41,478 nucleotides of DNA from Ilumatobacteraceae bacterium (GCA_025463305.1 JAOBWK010000078.1:1-41478), one strand, 5' to 3'; numbered from the stretch's first letter, positions 24,902 to 33,600 are shown. Notes: a model not told the origin generated them from the letters alone. A program made the numbers and translations.

Positions 24902-24928
24902 CGGGCGAACACCTTCGGGGAACCGATC
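24902..24928 (-). repeat. Copy B of the 27-bp post-stop motif
   Basis: On the minus strand this stretch starts within the stop codon of the zinc-ribbon gene and matches 2392-2418 at 22 of 27 positions. Further on, GCAAGCAC (24873-24880 on the plus strand as GTGCTTGC) repeats part of the second arm of copy A, but here the two arms are separated by a longer, unpaired stretch. Confidence 0.5.
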
Positions 24929-25130
24929 AGTCGGGGCGGGCGTCGTCGGTGTCGGGGAGGACGAGGTCCCAGCGGTCGAGGCAGTCCTGGCAGCGGTAGG
25001 AGACGATGTCGCCGGGGAACCAGGTGCCGTCCTCGTTCGGCTGGGTCAGCAGGAAGCAGCGGCCGCCGCAGTCGACGCACACGATCTCCTGCTCAGGGGT
25101 CAGGTCGGGGGCGGGGGCGTCGTCGAACAT
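24927..25130 (-). CDS. Small zinc-ribbon protein, function unknown
   Basis: A 67-residue acidic protein. Two cysteine pairs, CVDC at 18-21 and CQDC at 47-50, plus Cys25, predict a zinc ribbon; the segment between them (CFLLTQPNEDGTWFPGD) is strand-like. No family name can be assigned. Longer upstream starts would run into rsmD on the other strand, and the ATG at 25130 has a -10-like hexamer seven bases upstream, so it is the best start. The gene diverges from rsmD with only 19 bp between the two start codons. Confidence 0.7.
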   Translation of the reverse strand: MFDDAPAPDLTPEQEIVCVDCGGRCFLLTQPNEDGTWFPGDIVSYRCQDCLDRWDLVLPDTDDARPD

Positions 25131-25136
25131 CGCCCC

Positions 25137-25143
25137 TAGTCTT
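25137..25143. promoter_or_regulatory. Overlapping divergent -10 elements for zinc-ribbon gene and rsmD
   Basis: Plus strand: TAGTCT at 25137-25142, seven bases, ATG of rsmD at 25150. Minus strand: AAGACT at 25143-25138, seven bases, ATG of the zinc-ribbon gene at 25130. Both hexamers share five base pairs and both starts are equidistant. Any -35 elements must lie inside the opposite gene. Confidence 0.5.
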
Positions 25144-25149
25144 GCCGGG

Positions 25150-25668
25150 ATGCGAGTGATTGCGGGCGAGTTCGGTGGACGGAAGCTGATCGCGCCGGAG
25201 GGGCTGTCCACGCGGCCCACCACCGACAGGGTGCGCCAGGCGGTGTTCAACTCGCTCGGCAGCATGGGCGTGCTCGAGGACGCGACCGTGGTCGACCTCT
25301 ACGCGGGCAGCGGCGCGCTCGGGATCGAGGCGTTGTCCCGTGGCGCCGAGTCGTGCGTTTTCGTCGAGCGCGACCGCGCCGCACTCGCCGCGCTGCGTGA
25401 GAACCTGAAGACGCTCGGCCTCGAGGACCGGTCGCGCGTCGTCGGGTCCGACGTCCTGGCGTACGTGCCGGGCATCACCGGTGTCGACATCGCGCTCGTG
25501 GATCCGCCGTACACGTTCGACCACTGGCCGGAGCTGCTGGTCTTCCTGAAGGCGGGTCTCGTGGTGGCCGAGTCGGCGGACGAAGTGCCTGCCCCGGACG
25601 GTTGGGTGCAGCTCAAGACCCGGCGCCACGGACGCACGGTGTTCACGATGCTCGAACGCCTCCCGTAG
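25150..25668 (+). CDS. rsmD: 16S rRNA (guanine(966)-N2)-methyltransferase RsmD
   Basis: SAM-dependent methyltransferase acting on the 30S subunit at G966 (E. coli numbering). It has 172 residues. Motifs: MRVIAGEFGGRKL at the start, RPTTDRVRQAVFN near 23, the SAM-binding LYAGSGALGIEALSRG near 48, and the catalytic NPPY-type tetrapeptide DPPY at 118-121, standard for this family. The ATG at 25150 coincides with the family N-terminus. coaD follows after 61 bp, the conserved actinobacterial and wider bacterial order. Confidence 0.93.
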   Translation: MRVIAGEFGGRKLIAPEGLSTRPTTDRVRQAVFNSLGSMGVLEDATVVDLYAGSGALGIEALSRGAESCVFVERDRAALAALRENLKTLGLEDRSRVVGSDVLAYVPGITGVDIALVDPPYTFDHWPELLVFLKAGLVVAESADEVPAPDGWVQLKTRRHGRTVFTMLERLP

Positions 25669-25715
25669 CTGTCCAGACGGTGCGAGGCGTCCCCGGTGCG
25701 GGGCTCGGCGAGCAT

Positions 25716-25721
25716 TACCGT
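25716..25721 (+). promoter_or_regulatory. -10 element TACCGT upstream of coaD
   Basis: TACCGT ends eight bases before the coaD ATG at 25730, predicting a leader of at most two bases. Confidence 0.5.
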
Positions 25722-25729
25722 GTGCACCG

Positions 25730-26236
25730 ATGAACGCACCGTCAACGTCCGACCGGGTCGTGCTGTACCCCGGCAGCTTCGATCCTGTGCACCTCGGTCA
25801 TGTCGACGTGATCGAACAGGCGGCGGAGCTGTTCGGCGATGTCGTCGTCGGCGTCATGCACAACCCGGCCAAGCCCAGCGGGCTGTTCACCATCGCTGAG
25901 CGGGTGGCCATGCTGGCGGCCAGCGTCGAGCACCTCCCGACCGTGCGCATCGAGCCGTTCACCGGCCTCGCGGTCGACGCCGCGAAGGCGTGCGACGCCG
26001 CGTTCATCGTCAAGGGGCTGCGCAACGCAGGCGACTTCGAGATCGAGCAGCAGATGGCTCACATGAACCATTCGGTGGCCGGCGTCCGCACTGTCTACGT
26101 GGCATGCCGGCCCGATCGGGTGTTTGTGAGCAGTCGTTTCATTCGAGAGATCGCGCAGTACGGTGGGGACGTTTCGCACCTGGTACCTGCCACCGTTGCC
26201 AGCGAACTCGCCCGACTTGCGGAGGCCACCTCATGA
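25730..26236 (+). CDS. coaD: Phosphopantetheine adenylyltransferase
   Basis: Penultimate enzyme of coenzyme A synthesis, transferring AMP from ATP to 4'-phosphopantetheine. It has 168 residues. The nucleotidyltransferase motif is YPGSFDPVHLGH with HxGH at 21-24; KGLRNAGDFEIEQQMAHMN carries the substrate-binding Arg and the hexamer contact region; VSSRFIREIAQYGGDVSHLVP replaces the ISSTxxRE signature with a small variation. Upstream is a leaderless-type promoter. The stop overlaps the next ATG (ATGA). Confidence 0.96.
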   Translation: MNAPSTSDRVVLYPGSFDPVHLGHVDVIEQAAELFGDVVVGVMHNPAKPSGLFTIAERVAMLAASVEHLPTVRIEPFTGLAVDAAKACDAAFIVKGLRNAGDFEIEQQMAHMNHSVAGVRTVYVACRPDRVFVSSRFIREIAQYGGDVSHLVPATVASELARLAEATS

Positions 26237-26817
26237 GCGACCAGTACACCGACGACTTCGACGACATCACGGATGACACGGATGCCTACTCGCGCGTCGG
26301 CCAGGTCGGCGACGCCGAGACGCTCGTGCGCCGTGCCGCCGACATCATCGCCACCGCTCCGACGATGCCGCTGTCGTCGTCGCCGCGCATCGACCGCGAC
26401 GAGATCAACGATCTGCTGGAGTCAGCACTGGAGCGGTTGCCCGACGAGCTTCGCCAGGCGCGCTGGATGCTGAAGGAGCGCTCCGAGTTCGTGGCCAAGA
26501 CGCGCCGCGAGGCCGACGAGCTGCTCGAGGCGGCACGCGTGCAGGCCGAGCGGATGGTGCAGCGCACCGAGGTCGTCCGCGCCGCCGAGCAGCGGGCGCG
26601 CACCATCATCGAGGCGGCCGAGGCCGATTCGCGCCGGCTCCGCCACGAGACCGAGGACTTCCTCGATCAGCGTCTCGGCAGCTTCGAGATCCTGCTCGAC
26701 AAGCTCGGCAAGACCGTCAACGCGGGTCGCTCGCGCTTGTCCATCGGCGCCCACCGCCAGCAGGCCGTCGACGAGGAAGATCCCACGAAGGGGTTCTTCG
26801 ACCAGGACCGCGGATGA
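26233..26817 (+). CDS. SepIVA/DivIVA-like coiled-coil protein
   Basis: A 194-residue cytosolic protein. Residues 1-60 are acidic and probably unstructured; from about 62 a long charged helix begins (DEINDLLESALERLPDEL) and continues as a coiled coil through TKTRREADELLEAA-like heptads to about 165. The C-terminus is short and polar. In mycobacteria the gene next to coaD and the DUF177 gene encodes SepIVA, a DivIVA-like regulator of septation and polar cell-wall synthesis; position and architecture suggest the same here. The ATG overlaps the coaD stop and has GGAGG at 26221-26225; the stop overlaps the DUF177 start. Function is inferred from synteny. Confidence 0.7.
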   Translation: MSDQYTDDFDDITDDTDAYSRVGQVGDAETLVRRAADIIATAPTMPLSSSPRIDRDEINDLLESALERLPDELRQARWMLKERSEFVAKTRREADELLEAARVQAERMVQRTEVVRAAEQRARTIIEAAEADSRRLRHETEDFLDQRLGSFEILLDKLGKTVNAGRSRLSIGAHRQQAVDEEDPTKGFFDQDRG

Positions 26818-27392
26818 GCGGCCCCGAGGGCTCCGCGCGAGTCGCGGCGCGGGCGCTGTTGATCAACGCGGCCGAGCTGCTCCGGCGTCCGGGCTCCGAG
26901 CGCACGATCGAGCTCGAGGTCGGCACCGAGGCGCTCGGCCTCACCGACGCCCGGTTCCGCCCGGGCGACCAGGTCGGCGTGCACCTCCGCCTGGAGGGCC
27001 TCACCGACGGCATCGTCGTGCTCGGCACCATCGACGTCCCGTGGCACGGTGCGTGTCGCCGGTGCCTGCAGCCGCTCGACGCACACACCGCCTCCGAGGT
27101 CGACGAGGTCTACCAGACCGTGGTCACCAACCCCGACGCGTTCGAGATGGTGGGCGATCAGCTGGACCTGCTTCCGATGGTCCGCGAGCTCGCCTTGCTC
27201 GATGCGCCCGAGGCCCCGCTGTGCCGGCCCGACTGCGCCGGCCTGTGCCCGGTCTGCGGCATCGACCTCAACGAGTCGACGTGCGAGTGCGAACCGCCGG
27301 TGCTCGGGTCGGTCTGGGACGTCCTCGACCAGCTCAAGGTGCAGGTCAGCGACCCCTTGGACCAGGTCACGGGCCCGCCGGACACAAACTGA
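26814..27392 (+). CDS. yceD: DUF177 (YceD) family protein
   Basis: A 192-residue protein with the DUF177 pattern: an N-terminal strand region, the CRRC pair near residue 80 (GACRRCLQPLD), and near the end CRPDCAGLCPVCGIDLN with a following CEC. These cysteines predict zinc binding, common in actinobacterial members. The family is almost always directly upstream of rpmF and is linked genetically to 23S rRNA or ribosome assembly in bacteria and plants, with no defined activity. The ATG overlaps the preceding stop (ATGA), completing a coupled coaD-sepIVA-DUF177 set. Confidence 0.92.
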   Translation: MSGPEGSARVAARALLINAAELLRRPGSERTIELEVGTEALGLTDARFRPGDQVGVHLRLEGLTDGIVVLGTIDVPWHGACRRCLQPLDAHTASEVDEVYQTVVTNPDAFEMVGDQLDLLPMVRELALLDAPEAPLCRPDCAGLCPVCGIDLNESTCECEPPVLGSVWDVLDQLKVQVSDPLDQVTGPPDTN

Positions 27393-27413
27393 CGAAACCC
27401 GGTTCGTGCCCGC

Positions 27414-27419
27414 TACGAT
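27414..27419 (+). promoter_or_regulatory. Possible rpmF promoter (-10 TACGAT)
   Basis: TACGAT with TGACGA 18 bases upstream as a possible -35. The predicted leader of about 49 bases includes the ribosome binding site GGAG before the rpmF GTG, so rpmF may also be expressed apart from DUF177. Confidence 0.45.
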
Positions 27420-27474
27420 TCAACGGTCGTTTCGTCGAGTCGCTCAAACGCGACATCAGTGTTGGAGTCCTACG

Positions 27475-27654
27475 GTGGCTGTCCCCAAGAAGAAGAAGTC
27501 GAAGATGAAGACCCACAGCCACCGCGCTGGCTCGTGGCGCCTCGCCGCGCCGGCCCGCAGCGTGTGCCCGCGGTGCGCTGCAGCCAAGCTGCCGCACACC
27601 GTGTGCCCGTTGTGCGGCTGGTACAAGAACCGCCCCGTCCTCGACGTCGGCTGA
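27475..27654 (+). CDS. rpmF: 50S ribosomal protein L32, zinc-binding form
   Basis: A 59-residue ribosomal protein beginning with the typical AVPKKKKSKMKTHSHRA. Cysteine pairs CPRC (31-34) and CPLC (44-47) form the zinc finger. The GTG at 27475 is the only start that gives the family N-terminus, and GGAG stands at a normal distance. plsX follows after 23 bp, the classical rpmF-plsX arrangement that links ribosome and phospholipid synthesis. Confidence 0.96.
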   Translation: MAVPKKKKSKMKTHSHRAGSWRLAAPARSVCPRCAAAKLPHTVCPLCGWYKNRPVLDVG

Positions 27655-27677
27655 CCCCACTGACTGCCCCCTCGGCG

Positions 27678-28649
27678 ATGCTGCCCATCGCGGTCGACGC
27701 CATGGGCGGCGACAAGGCTCCACATGAGATCGTGGCCGGCGCCCAGCTGGCCGCCGATCTCGGCATCCCCGTGCTCCTCGTCGGCCCCGCCGATCTCGCC
27801 GGCGTCGGCGACATCCCGCTGATCCACGCCAGCGAGGTCATCGAGATGGACGACGATCCCGCCAACGGCGTGCGCCGCAAGAAGGACTCCAGCCTCGTGC
27901 GCGCCGCCGAGGCCGTGCGCGACGGCAAGGCCAGCGCGATGATCTCGGCCGGCAACACCGGCGCCACGATGGCGTCAGCACTGCTGCGGATGGGCCGCAT
28001 CAAGGGCGTCAACCGCCCGGCCATCGCCACCATCGTCCCGGTCCCCGGTTCCACGCCCACCGTGCTGCTCGACTCCGGCGCCAACGCCGAGGTGCAGCCG
28101 GAGTGGCTGGTGCAGTTCGCGCTGATGGGCTCGGTGTTCGCAACGCACCGATTCGGCGTGGAGAACCCGCGGGTCGGCCTGCTGTCCATCGGCGAGGAGC
28201 CCGGCAAGGGCGACACGCTCCGCAAGGAGGCGTTCCCGTTGCTCGCGGCGGCGCCCGGCATCAACTTCATCGGCAACGTCGAAGGCCGCGACATCATGAC
28301 CGACGCGGTCGACGTCGTGGTCACCGACGGCTTCACCGGCAACGTCGTGCTGAAGACGCTCGAGGGCGCGCTGCGCACGGTCGTCAAGGCGGTCCTCGAC
28401 GCGTTCGCCAGCGATCCCGCCAACAAGCCGCACGCCGACGCGCTGCTGCCGTCGCTGCTCCCGTTGTACGCGACGCTGGATCCCGAGAGCTACGGCGGTG
28501 CGATCCTGCTCGGCGTCGACGGCGTGTGCATCGTGTCCCACGGCTCCACGTCGGCGAAGGCCATGCTCAACGCGATCAAGGTCGCCAAGGAGATGGTGGA
28601 GGTCGGCATGGTCGACGAAATACGCGCTGCCATCGCCGCCAACGCATAG
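27678..28649 (+). CDS. plsX: Phosphate acyltransferase PlsX
   Basis: Converts acyl-ACP and phosphate to acyl-phosphate, the donor for PlsY in phospholipid synthesis; a peripheral membrane enzyme. It has 323 residues. Motifs: IAVDAMGGDKAPHEIV at the start, MISAGNTGATMASALL near 92, LLDSGANAE near 134, SIGEEPGKG near 170, VVTDGFTGNVVLK near 214 and YGGAILLGVDG with HGSTSAKAM near the end. The ATG at 27678 is the only ATG next to the family N-terminus; a CTG at 27663 would add five residues. Its stop codon overlaps the TAGGCT hexamer proposed for acpP. Confidence 0.95.
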   Translation: MLPIAVDAMGGDKAPHEIVAGAQLAADLGIPVLLVGPADLAGVGDIPLIHASEVIEMDDDPANGVRRKKDSSLVRAAEAVRDGKASAMISAGNTGATMASALLRMGRIKGVNRPAIATIVPVPGSTPTVLLDSGANAEVQPEWLVQFALMGSVFATHRFGVENPRVGLLSIGEEPGKGDTLRKEAFPLLAAAPGINFIGNVEGRDIMTDAVDVVVTDGFTGNVVLKTLEGALRTVVKAVLDAFASDPANKPHADALLPSLLPLYATLDPESYGGAILLGVDGVCIVSHGSTSAKAMLNAIKVAKEMVEVGMVDEIRAAIAANA

Positions 28650-28652
28650 GCT
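28647..28652 (+). promoter_or_regulatory. Possible acpP promoter (-10 TAGGCT)
   Basis: TAGGCT overlaps the plsX stop. A start about six bases later would give a leader near 50 bases containing GAGGAG at 28695-28700 before the acpP GTG. Confidence 0.4.
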
Positions 28653-28707
28653 CCTGCGTGCTGTTTCGGGCGTGCACCGTGTGCGCCCCATGTCGAGGAG
28701 CCAGACC

Positions 28708-28995
28708 GTGTCTGCCGATACCGAATCCCCGTTGGACCGCAAGGCGGTGTTCGCGATCGTGCGTGACAACCTTGCCGAGATCCTCGAGCGCGAGCCAGGG
28801 ACCATCACCGAGGGCCAGTCGTTCAGCGACGACCTCGAAGCCGACTCGCTGGCGTTGATCGAGCTCGTCGAAGCGCTCGAGGAAGACCTCGCCGAGCGCT
28901 CGATCGACCTGCGCATCGAGGACGAGGACCTCGAGGATCTGAAGACCGTCCGAGACGCGGTCGACTACGTGTACGCCAGGGTGCTGGAGGCCTGA
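28708..28995 (+). CDS. acpP: Acyl carrier protein
   Basis: A 95-residue acidic four-helix carrier. Ser47 in the motif ADSL receives the phosphopantetheine arm; helix II then reads ALIELVEALEEDL. The N-terminal extension is about ten residues longer than E. coli AcpP. The GTG at 28708 is preferred because GAGGAG stands seven bases upstream; an ATG at 28690 would add six residues and is possible. Position between plsX and rnc matches many bacteria. Whether this is the main fatty-acid ACP or a specialised copy cannot be told here. Confidence 0.9.
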   Translation: MSADTESPLDRKAVFAIVRDNLAEILEREPGTITEGQSFSDDLEADSLALIELVEALEEDLAERSIDLRIEDEDLEDLKTVRDAVDYVYARVLEA

Positions 28996-29020
28996 GCTGG
29001 CCAACCACGCGCCCCGATCG

Positions 29021-29755
29021 ATGACCAGCAGCCGGGCCGGACTCGCCGAGCCCGACCTCGACGCGCTCAGCGAGCGCATCGGCTACACGTTCAACGATCC
29101 CGGCCTGCTGCGCCGGGCGATGGCACATCGCTCGTGGTGCGCGGAGGTGGCCGGCGACGAGGGGTCGAACGAGCGGCTCGAGTTCCTCGGCGACGCGGTG
29201 CTCGGCTGGATCGTGGCCGACCTCGCGTTCCGCCAGTTCGCCGATCTGCCCGAGGGCAAGCTGACCGATCTGCGCAAGAGCGTGGTCAACGCGTCGGCCC
29301 TCGCCGACACGGCCGCCGAACTCGACATCGGCACCTACCTGATGCTCGGGCGCGGTGAGGACGCAGCCGGAGGGCGCTCGAAGCCGTCGATCCTCAGCGA
29401 TGCGTTCGAGGCCGTGCTCGGCGCGATCTACATCGATTCGGGCACCGAGGCGGCGTACGCCTTCGTCGAGCGGGTCATCGGGGATCGACTGCTGCAGGCG
29501 GTGCTGCAACTCGACCGGCTCGACTACAAGACGATGCTCCAGGAGCTGGCGGTCCGCCGCTTCGACGCCGCACCCGTGTACATCCTCAGCGAGGACGGGC
29601 CCGACCACGCCAAGCAGTTCTCGGCCTCGGCCATCGTCGCCGGGCAGATCTACGGGCAGGGCCAGGGTCGCTCGAAGAAGATCGCCGAGCAGGCCGCGGC
29701 CGCCGAGGCGTGCCACGCGCTCGGCCGCGCCGCCGCCGACGACGTACCGGGCTGA
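29021..29755 (+). CDS. rnc: Ribonuclease III
   Basis: Double-stranded-RNA endonuclease that processes rRNA and regulates mRNAs. It has 244 residues. The catalytic signature NERLEFLGDAVL spans 50-61 with Glu54 and Asp58; the second acidic pair is in DAFEAVLGAIY with Asp127 and Glu130. The C-terminal dsRNA-binding domain runs from DYKTMLQELAVRR near 168 to AEQAAAAEACHAL. The ATG is 25 bp after acpP, and mutM begins nine bases after the stop. Confidence 0.96.
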   Translation: MTSSRAGLAEPDLDALSERIGYTFNDPGLLRRAMAHRSWCAEVAGDEGSNERLEFLGDAVLGWIVADLAFRQFADLPEGKLTDLRKSVVNASALADTAAELDIGTYLMLGRGEDAAGGRSKPSILSDAFEAVLGAIYIDSGTEAAYAFVERVIGDRLLQAVLQLDRLDYKTMLQELAVRRFDAAPVYILSEDGPDHAKQFSASAIVAGQIYGQGQGRSKKIAEQAAAAEACHALGRAAADDVPG

Positions 29756-29764
29756 GCGCGCCGG

Positions 29765-30607
29765 ATGCCCGAACTGCCCGAGGTCGAGACGGTCCGACGC
29801 GGCCTGCAGCAGCGCTTCGTCGGACGACGCATCGAACGCGTCGAGGTCGGTCGCGAGCGCACGGTGCGGCGCACGTCGCGCGAGGCATTGATCGACGGCC
29901 TCACCGGAACGACGGCACTGAGCGCGCAGCGGCGCGGCAAGTACCTGCTGCTGCCGCTCGACAGCGGTGACTCGATGATGATCCACCTACGGATGAGCGG
30001 TCGGGTGCTCATCGAGCCATCGGACCGGCCACGCCTCGATCACACCCACGTCGTGCTGCACCTCGCCGAGCCGGCCGGCGAGGAGCTGCGCTTCGTGGAT
30101 CCGCGCACGTTCGGTGAGGTCGTGGTGTTCGATCCCGAGAACGCCGAGGTGGAGATGCCCGAGCTCGCCCGGCTCGGTGTCGACCCGATCACCGACGGCC
30201 TGGAGCGCAACCAGCTGGCGAAGATCCTCCGTGCCCGGTCGCGCCAGATGAAGGCGCTGCTGCTCGATCAGCACGTGATCGCCGGCATCGGCAACATCTA
30301 CGCCGACGAGATCCTGCATTGCTCGGGCATCCGCCACGATCGGCTCAGCGACTCGCTGAAGCCCGCCGAGATCACCCGGCTGCATGCGGCGATCGGCGAC
30401 ATCCTCACCGCAGCGATCGAGGCCGGCGGCTCGACGTTGAAGGACACCCAGTACGTCGACATCGGTGGCGAGGGTGGCTGGTTCCAGGTGTCGCACCGCG
30501 TCTACGACCGGGGCGGACAACCGTGCCTGACCTGCGGCAAGGCGAAGATCCAGCAGGCGACCTCCGGTGGGCGCACCACCTCGTTCTGCCCCCGCTGCCA
30601 ACGCTGA
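29765..30607 (+). CDS. mutM: Formamidopyrimidine-DNA glycosylase
   Basis: Base-excision repair enzyme removing 8-oxoguanine and formamidopyrimidines and cutting the strand. It has 280 residues. The N-terminus PELPEVETV supplies the catalytic Pro2 and Glu3, Lys59 (RRGKY) is the conserved lysine, and the helix-two-turn-helix contains DQHVIAGIGNIYADEIL. The C-terminal zinc finger has Cys254, Cys257, Cys275 and Cys278. All residues needed for activity are present. It sits in the conserved rnc-mutM-smc order. Confidence 0.96.
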   Translation: MPELPEVETVRRGLQQRFVGRRIERVEVGRERTVRRTSREALIDGLTGTTALSAQRRGKYLLLPLDSGDSMMIHLRMSGRVLIEPSDRPRLDHTHVVLHLAEPAGEELRFVDPRTFGEVVVFDPENAEVEMPELARLGVDPITDGLERNQLAKILRARSRQMKALLLDQHVIAGIGNIYADEILHCSGIRHDRLSDSLKPAEITRLHAAIGDILTAAIEAGGSTLKDTQYVDIGGEGGWFQVSHRVYDRGGQPCLTCGKAKIQQATSGGRTTSFCPRCQR

Positions 30608-30641
30608 GCTCGGCACTGAGGACCGACGGCGCCCGACCCAC

Positions 30642-30647
30642 TAGCCT
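30642..30647 (+). promoter_or_regulatory. -10 element TAGCCT upstream of smc
   Basis: TAGCCT ends nine bases before the smc GTG, predicting a leader of about three bases. It suggests that smc can be transcribed apart from mutM. Confidence 0.45.
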
Positions 30648-30656
30648 CGTCACGTT

Positions 30657-33600
30657 GTGTTTCTCAAAGCGCTGACCCTCAAAGGCTTCAAGTCGTTCGC
30701 CGACACCACCGTCATGCAGCTCGAGCCGGGCGTGACCGTGGTCGTCGGACCCAACGGCTCGGGCAAGTCGAACGTGGTCGACGCGATCGCCTGGGTGCTC
30801 GGTGCGCAGGCCCCGAGCGCGGTGCGCAGCCAGAAGATGGACGACGTGATCTTCGCCGGCACCGCCAAGCGCCCGGCGCTCGGGCGCGCCGAGGTGATCC
30901 TCACGCTCGACAACGCCAAGGGCGTGCTGCCGATCGACTTCAGCGAGGTCACCATCAGCCGCACGCTGTTCCGCACCGGCGAGAGCGAGTACGCGATCAA
31001 CGGTGTCAGCTGCCGGCTGCTCGACGTGCAGGAGCTGCTCAGCGACGCCGGTGTCGGCCGTCAGCAGCACGTCATCGTCAGCCAGGGCCAGATCGACGCG
31101 GTGCTCAACGCCCGCCCCGAGGACCGGCGTTCGATCATCGAGGAGGCGGCCGGTGTGTTGAAGTACCGCCGCCGCAAGGAGAAGTCCGAGCGCCGGTTGG
31201 AGGCCACCGAGGCCAGCCTGCTGCGCGTCCAAGACCTGCTGCGCGAGGTCCGCCGGCAGCTGCGCCCGCTCGAGCGCCAGGCCGAGGCGGCGCGTCGGCA
31301 CGGCGAGCTGGTCGGCGAGCTCCACGCGTTGAAGGTGTTCGTGGCCGGTCGCGAGATCGGATCGTTGCGCACCCGCCTCACCGCGCTCGCCGGCGAGCGG
31401 CTCGGCAGCGACGACGCCGAGAAGGCGTTGCGCACCGAGCTCGCCCGTCTCGACACCGAGGTGGCCGCCGCCGAGGCGGAGATGACCGCCCGTGGCGACA
31501 CCGACATCAGCGACGAGCTGATGCGCGTCGAGCAGCTGCGCGAGCGTGCTCGCGGCCTCGCTGCGGTGCTCGTCGAGCGGCGCCGCTCGATGGAGCGCGA
31601 CCGCGGCCAGTTGATGGACGCGGGCGTCGTCGCCAACCTGGAGAACGATGCAGCCCGCTTCGCCGGCGAGCTCGCCGCGGTCACCACCGAGCTGGCCGCC
31701 CTCGCCCCCGAGGCCGAGGCGCTGGCCGAGGAGGAAGAGCTGTTCGCCGCCGAGCGCGACCAGATCCGCTCGGTGCTGCAGACGACGTCGTCACCCACCA
31801 CCGCAGCCAGCGCCGCCGCCGAGGTGCGCGGCGAGCTGCGCTCGTTGGCCGCTGGGCTGGAGCGCGGCGAGGGCGAGCTGCGCCGCCAGACCGGGCGCCG
31901 CGACAACCTGCTCCAGCGCATCGAGCGGCTGGAGTCCGAGGCCACCCGGCTCAAGGCGGAGTGCGAGCAGTCGCAGACCACCGAGGAGCCGCTCGTCGCC
32001 CAGGTCGAGCAGGCCGAGTCACGCCGGCTCGCTGCCGTCGCCGCGTCCGACACGGCCACCGCCAACCGCCAGGCGGCCTCCGAGGAGCGCTCGCGTTGGC
32101 GGGCTCGCGCCGATGCACTGCAGCAGGCGCTCGACAGCGCCCGTGCTCGCGCCGGTGCCGAGAAGCTGGCCACGCTCGATGGGGTCGTCGGCACGCTGCT
32201 CGAGCTCGTCGAGATCGACACCGGCTGGGAGATCGCCGCGGAGGCAGCGATGGGGGAGGCCCTCCTCGCGGTGGTCGTCGCCGACCCGAAGGCGGCCCGC
32301 AGCGCGCTCGAATCGCTGCGCAGCTCGAAGACCGCGGGCGCGGTCATCGCGCTCCGCACGGCCACCGCGGCGTCGCCGACACCCTCGATCGGCGAGCCGG
32401 TTCGGGCCCACGTGCGGGCTCACGCCAGTGGCCACCGGGTCGAGATCGAGGCGCTGCTCGACACCCTGCTCGGCGGTGCGGTCCTCGTCCGGGATTGGTC
32501 CGAGGCGATGGAAGCGGCCGAGCACCATCCCGGCGCCACCGTCGTCACCGAGGCGGGCGATCGCTTCGGCCGCGCCGGCTGGCGCGTCGGCGCCTCCGGC
32601 GGCGGTGCCACCGCAGCTGCGCTCACGGAGGCGCTCGACCGGGCCGCGCAGGCGTCGGCAGCGTTCGAACGGACCGACGTCGAGCTCCGCGCCGCGAAGG
32701 CCGAGGTGCAGGCCGCGCAGCACGCCGAGAACGAGCTGACCCGTCGCCTCGACGCCAATGATGCGCGGTTCACCGCGGCCTCGGAGGCGTTGGCACGGGT
32801 GCAGGGCGACCGTCGCGAGGCCGCCACCGAGATCGAGTCCGTGGAGCGAGCCGTCGTCGAGGCCACCGAGCGCGTCGAGCGTGAGCGCGGCCGGATCGCC
32901 GAGCTGCAATCGCTGGTGCCCGACCTCGAAGCCGACGAGCAGGCCGAGGCCGCAGCGGCGCGCGCACGCGGTGAGGCCCGGGCGCGCATCGAAGGGCGCT
33001 CGGCCCTGCTCGCCTCGCGTCGCAAGGACCTCGAGGTCCGCAACGCCGGCCTGCACGAGCGCCAGCAGTTCCTCGAGCGCCGCATCGAGGAGACCGAGCG
33101 CCGCCTCGAAGCCGATGCCGTGGCCCGCGCCGCTGCCGCCGAGCGGCGCGTCGCGATCGAGCGCAGCCTCACCGCCGCCGGGCGGCTGAGCGAGCTGGTG
33201 GAGCTGCACCGTGGCTCGATCGAGGGTCGCCTCGCCGAGCTGCACGAGCAACGCCGTCGCCAGAGCGAGGAGGTGCGTGCGCTGGTCACCCGGCTCGAGG
33301 AGACCCGTCGTGCGCGTGCCGCTGCAGAGAAGCAGCTCGACGAGACCCGCGAGCGCGCCCGCCGGGTGGAGATCGAGGAGGCCGAGGCGCGGATGCGCCT
33401 CGAGGCCGCCGTCGAGACCTTGCGTCGCGACCTCGATCTCGAGCCGGAGGCGGCGATGGAAGCCGAGCTGCCCGAGCTGCCCGAGGGCACCAATCCCGCG
33501 GCGCGCGTGCGCGACCTGGAGCGCGAGCTGCGCCTGCTCGGGCCGATCAACCCACTCGCGCTCGAGGAGTTCACCGAGCTGCAGGAGCGCCACGTCTTCC

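Noticed and set aside
23859..25139. Reading the DUF4236 gene as one uninterrupted 426-residue frame
   Set aside because: After about 24560 this frame is Arg/Pro-rich nonsense and overlaps another gene, whereas the shifted frame gives a normal C-terminus.
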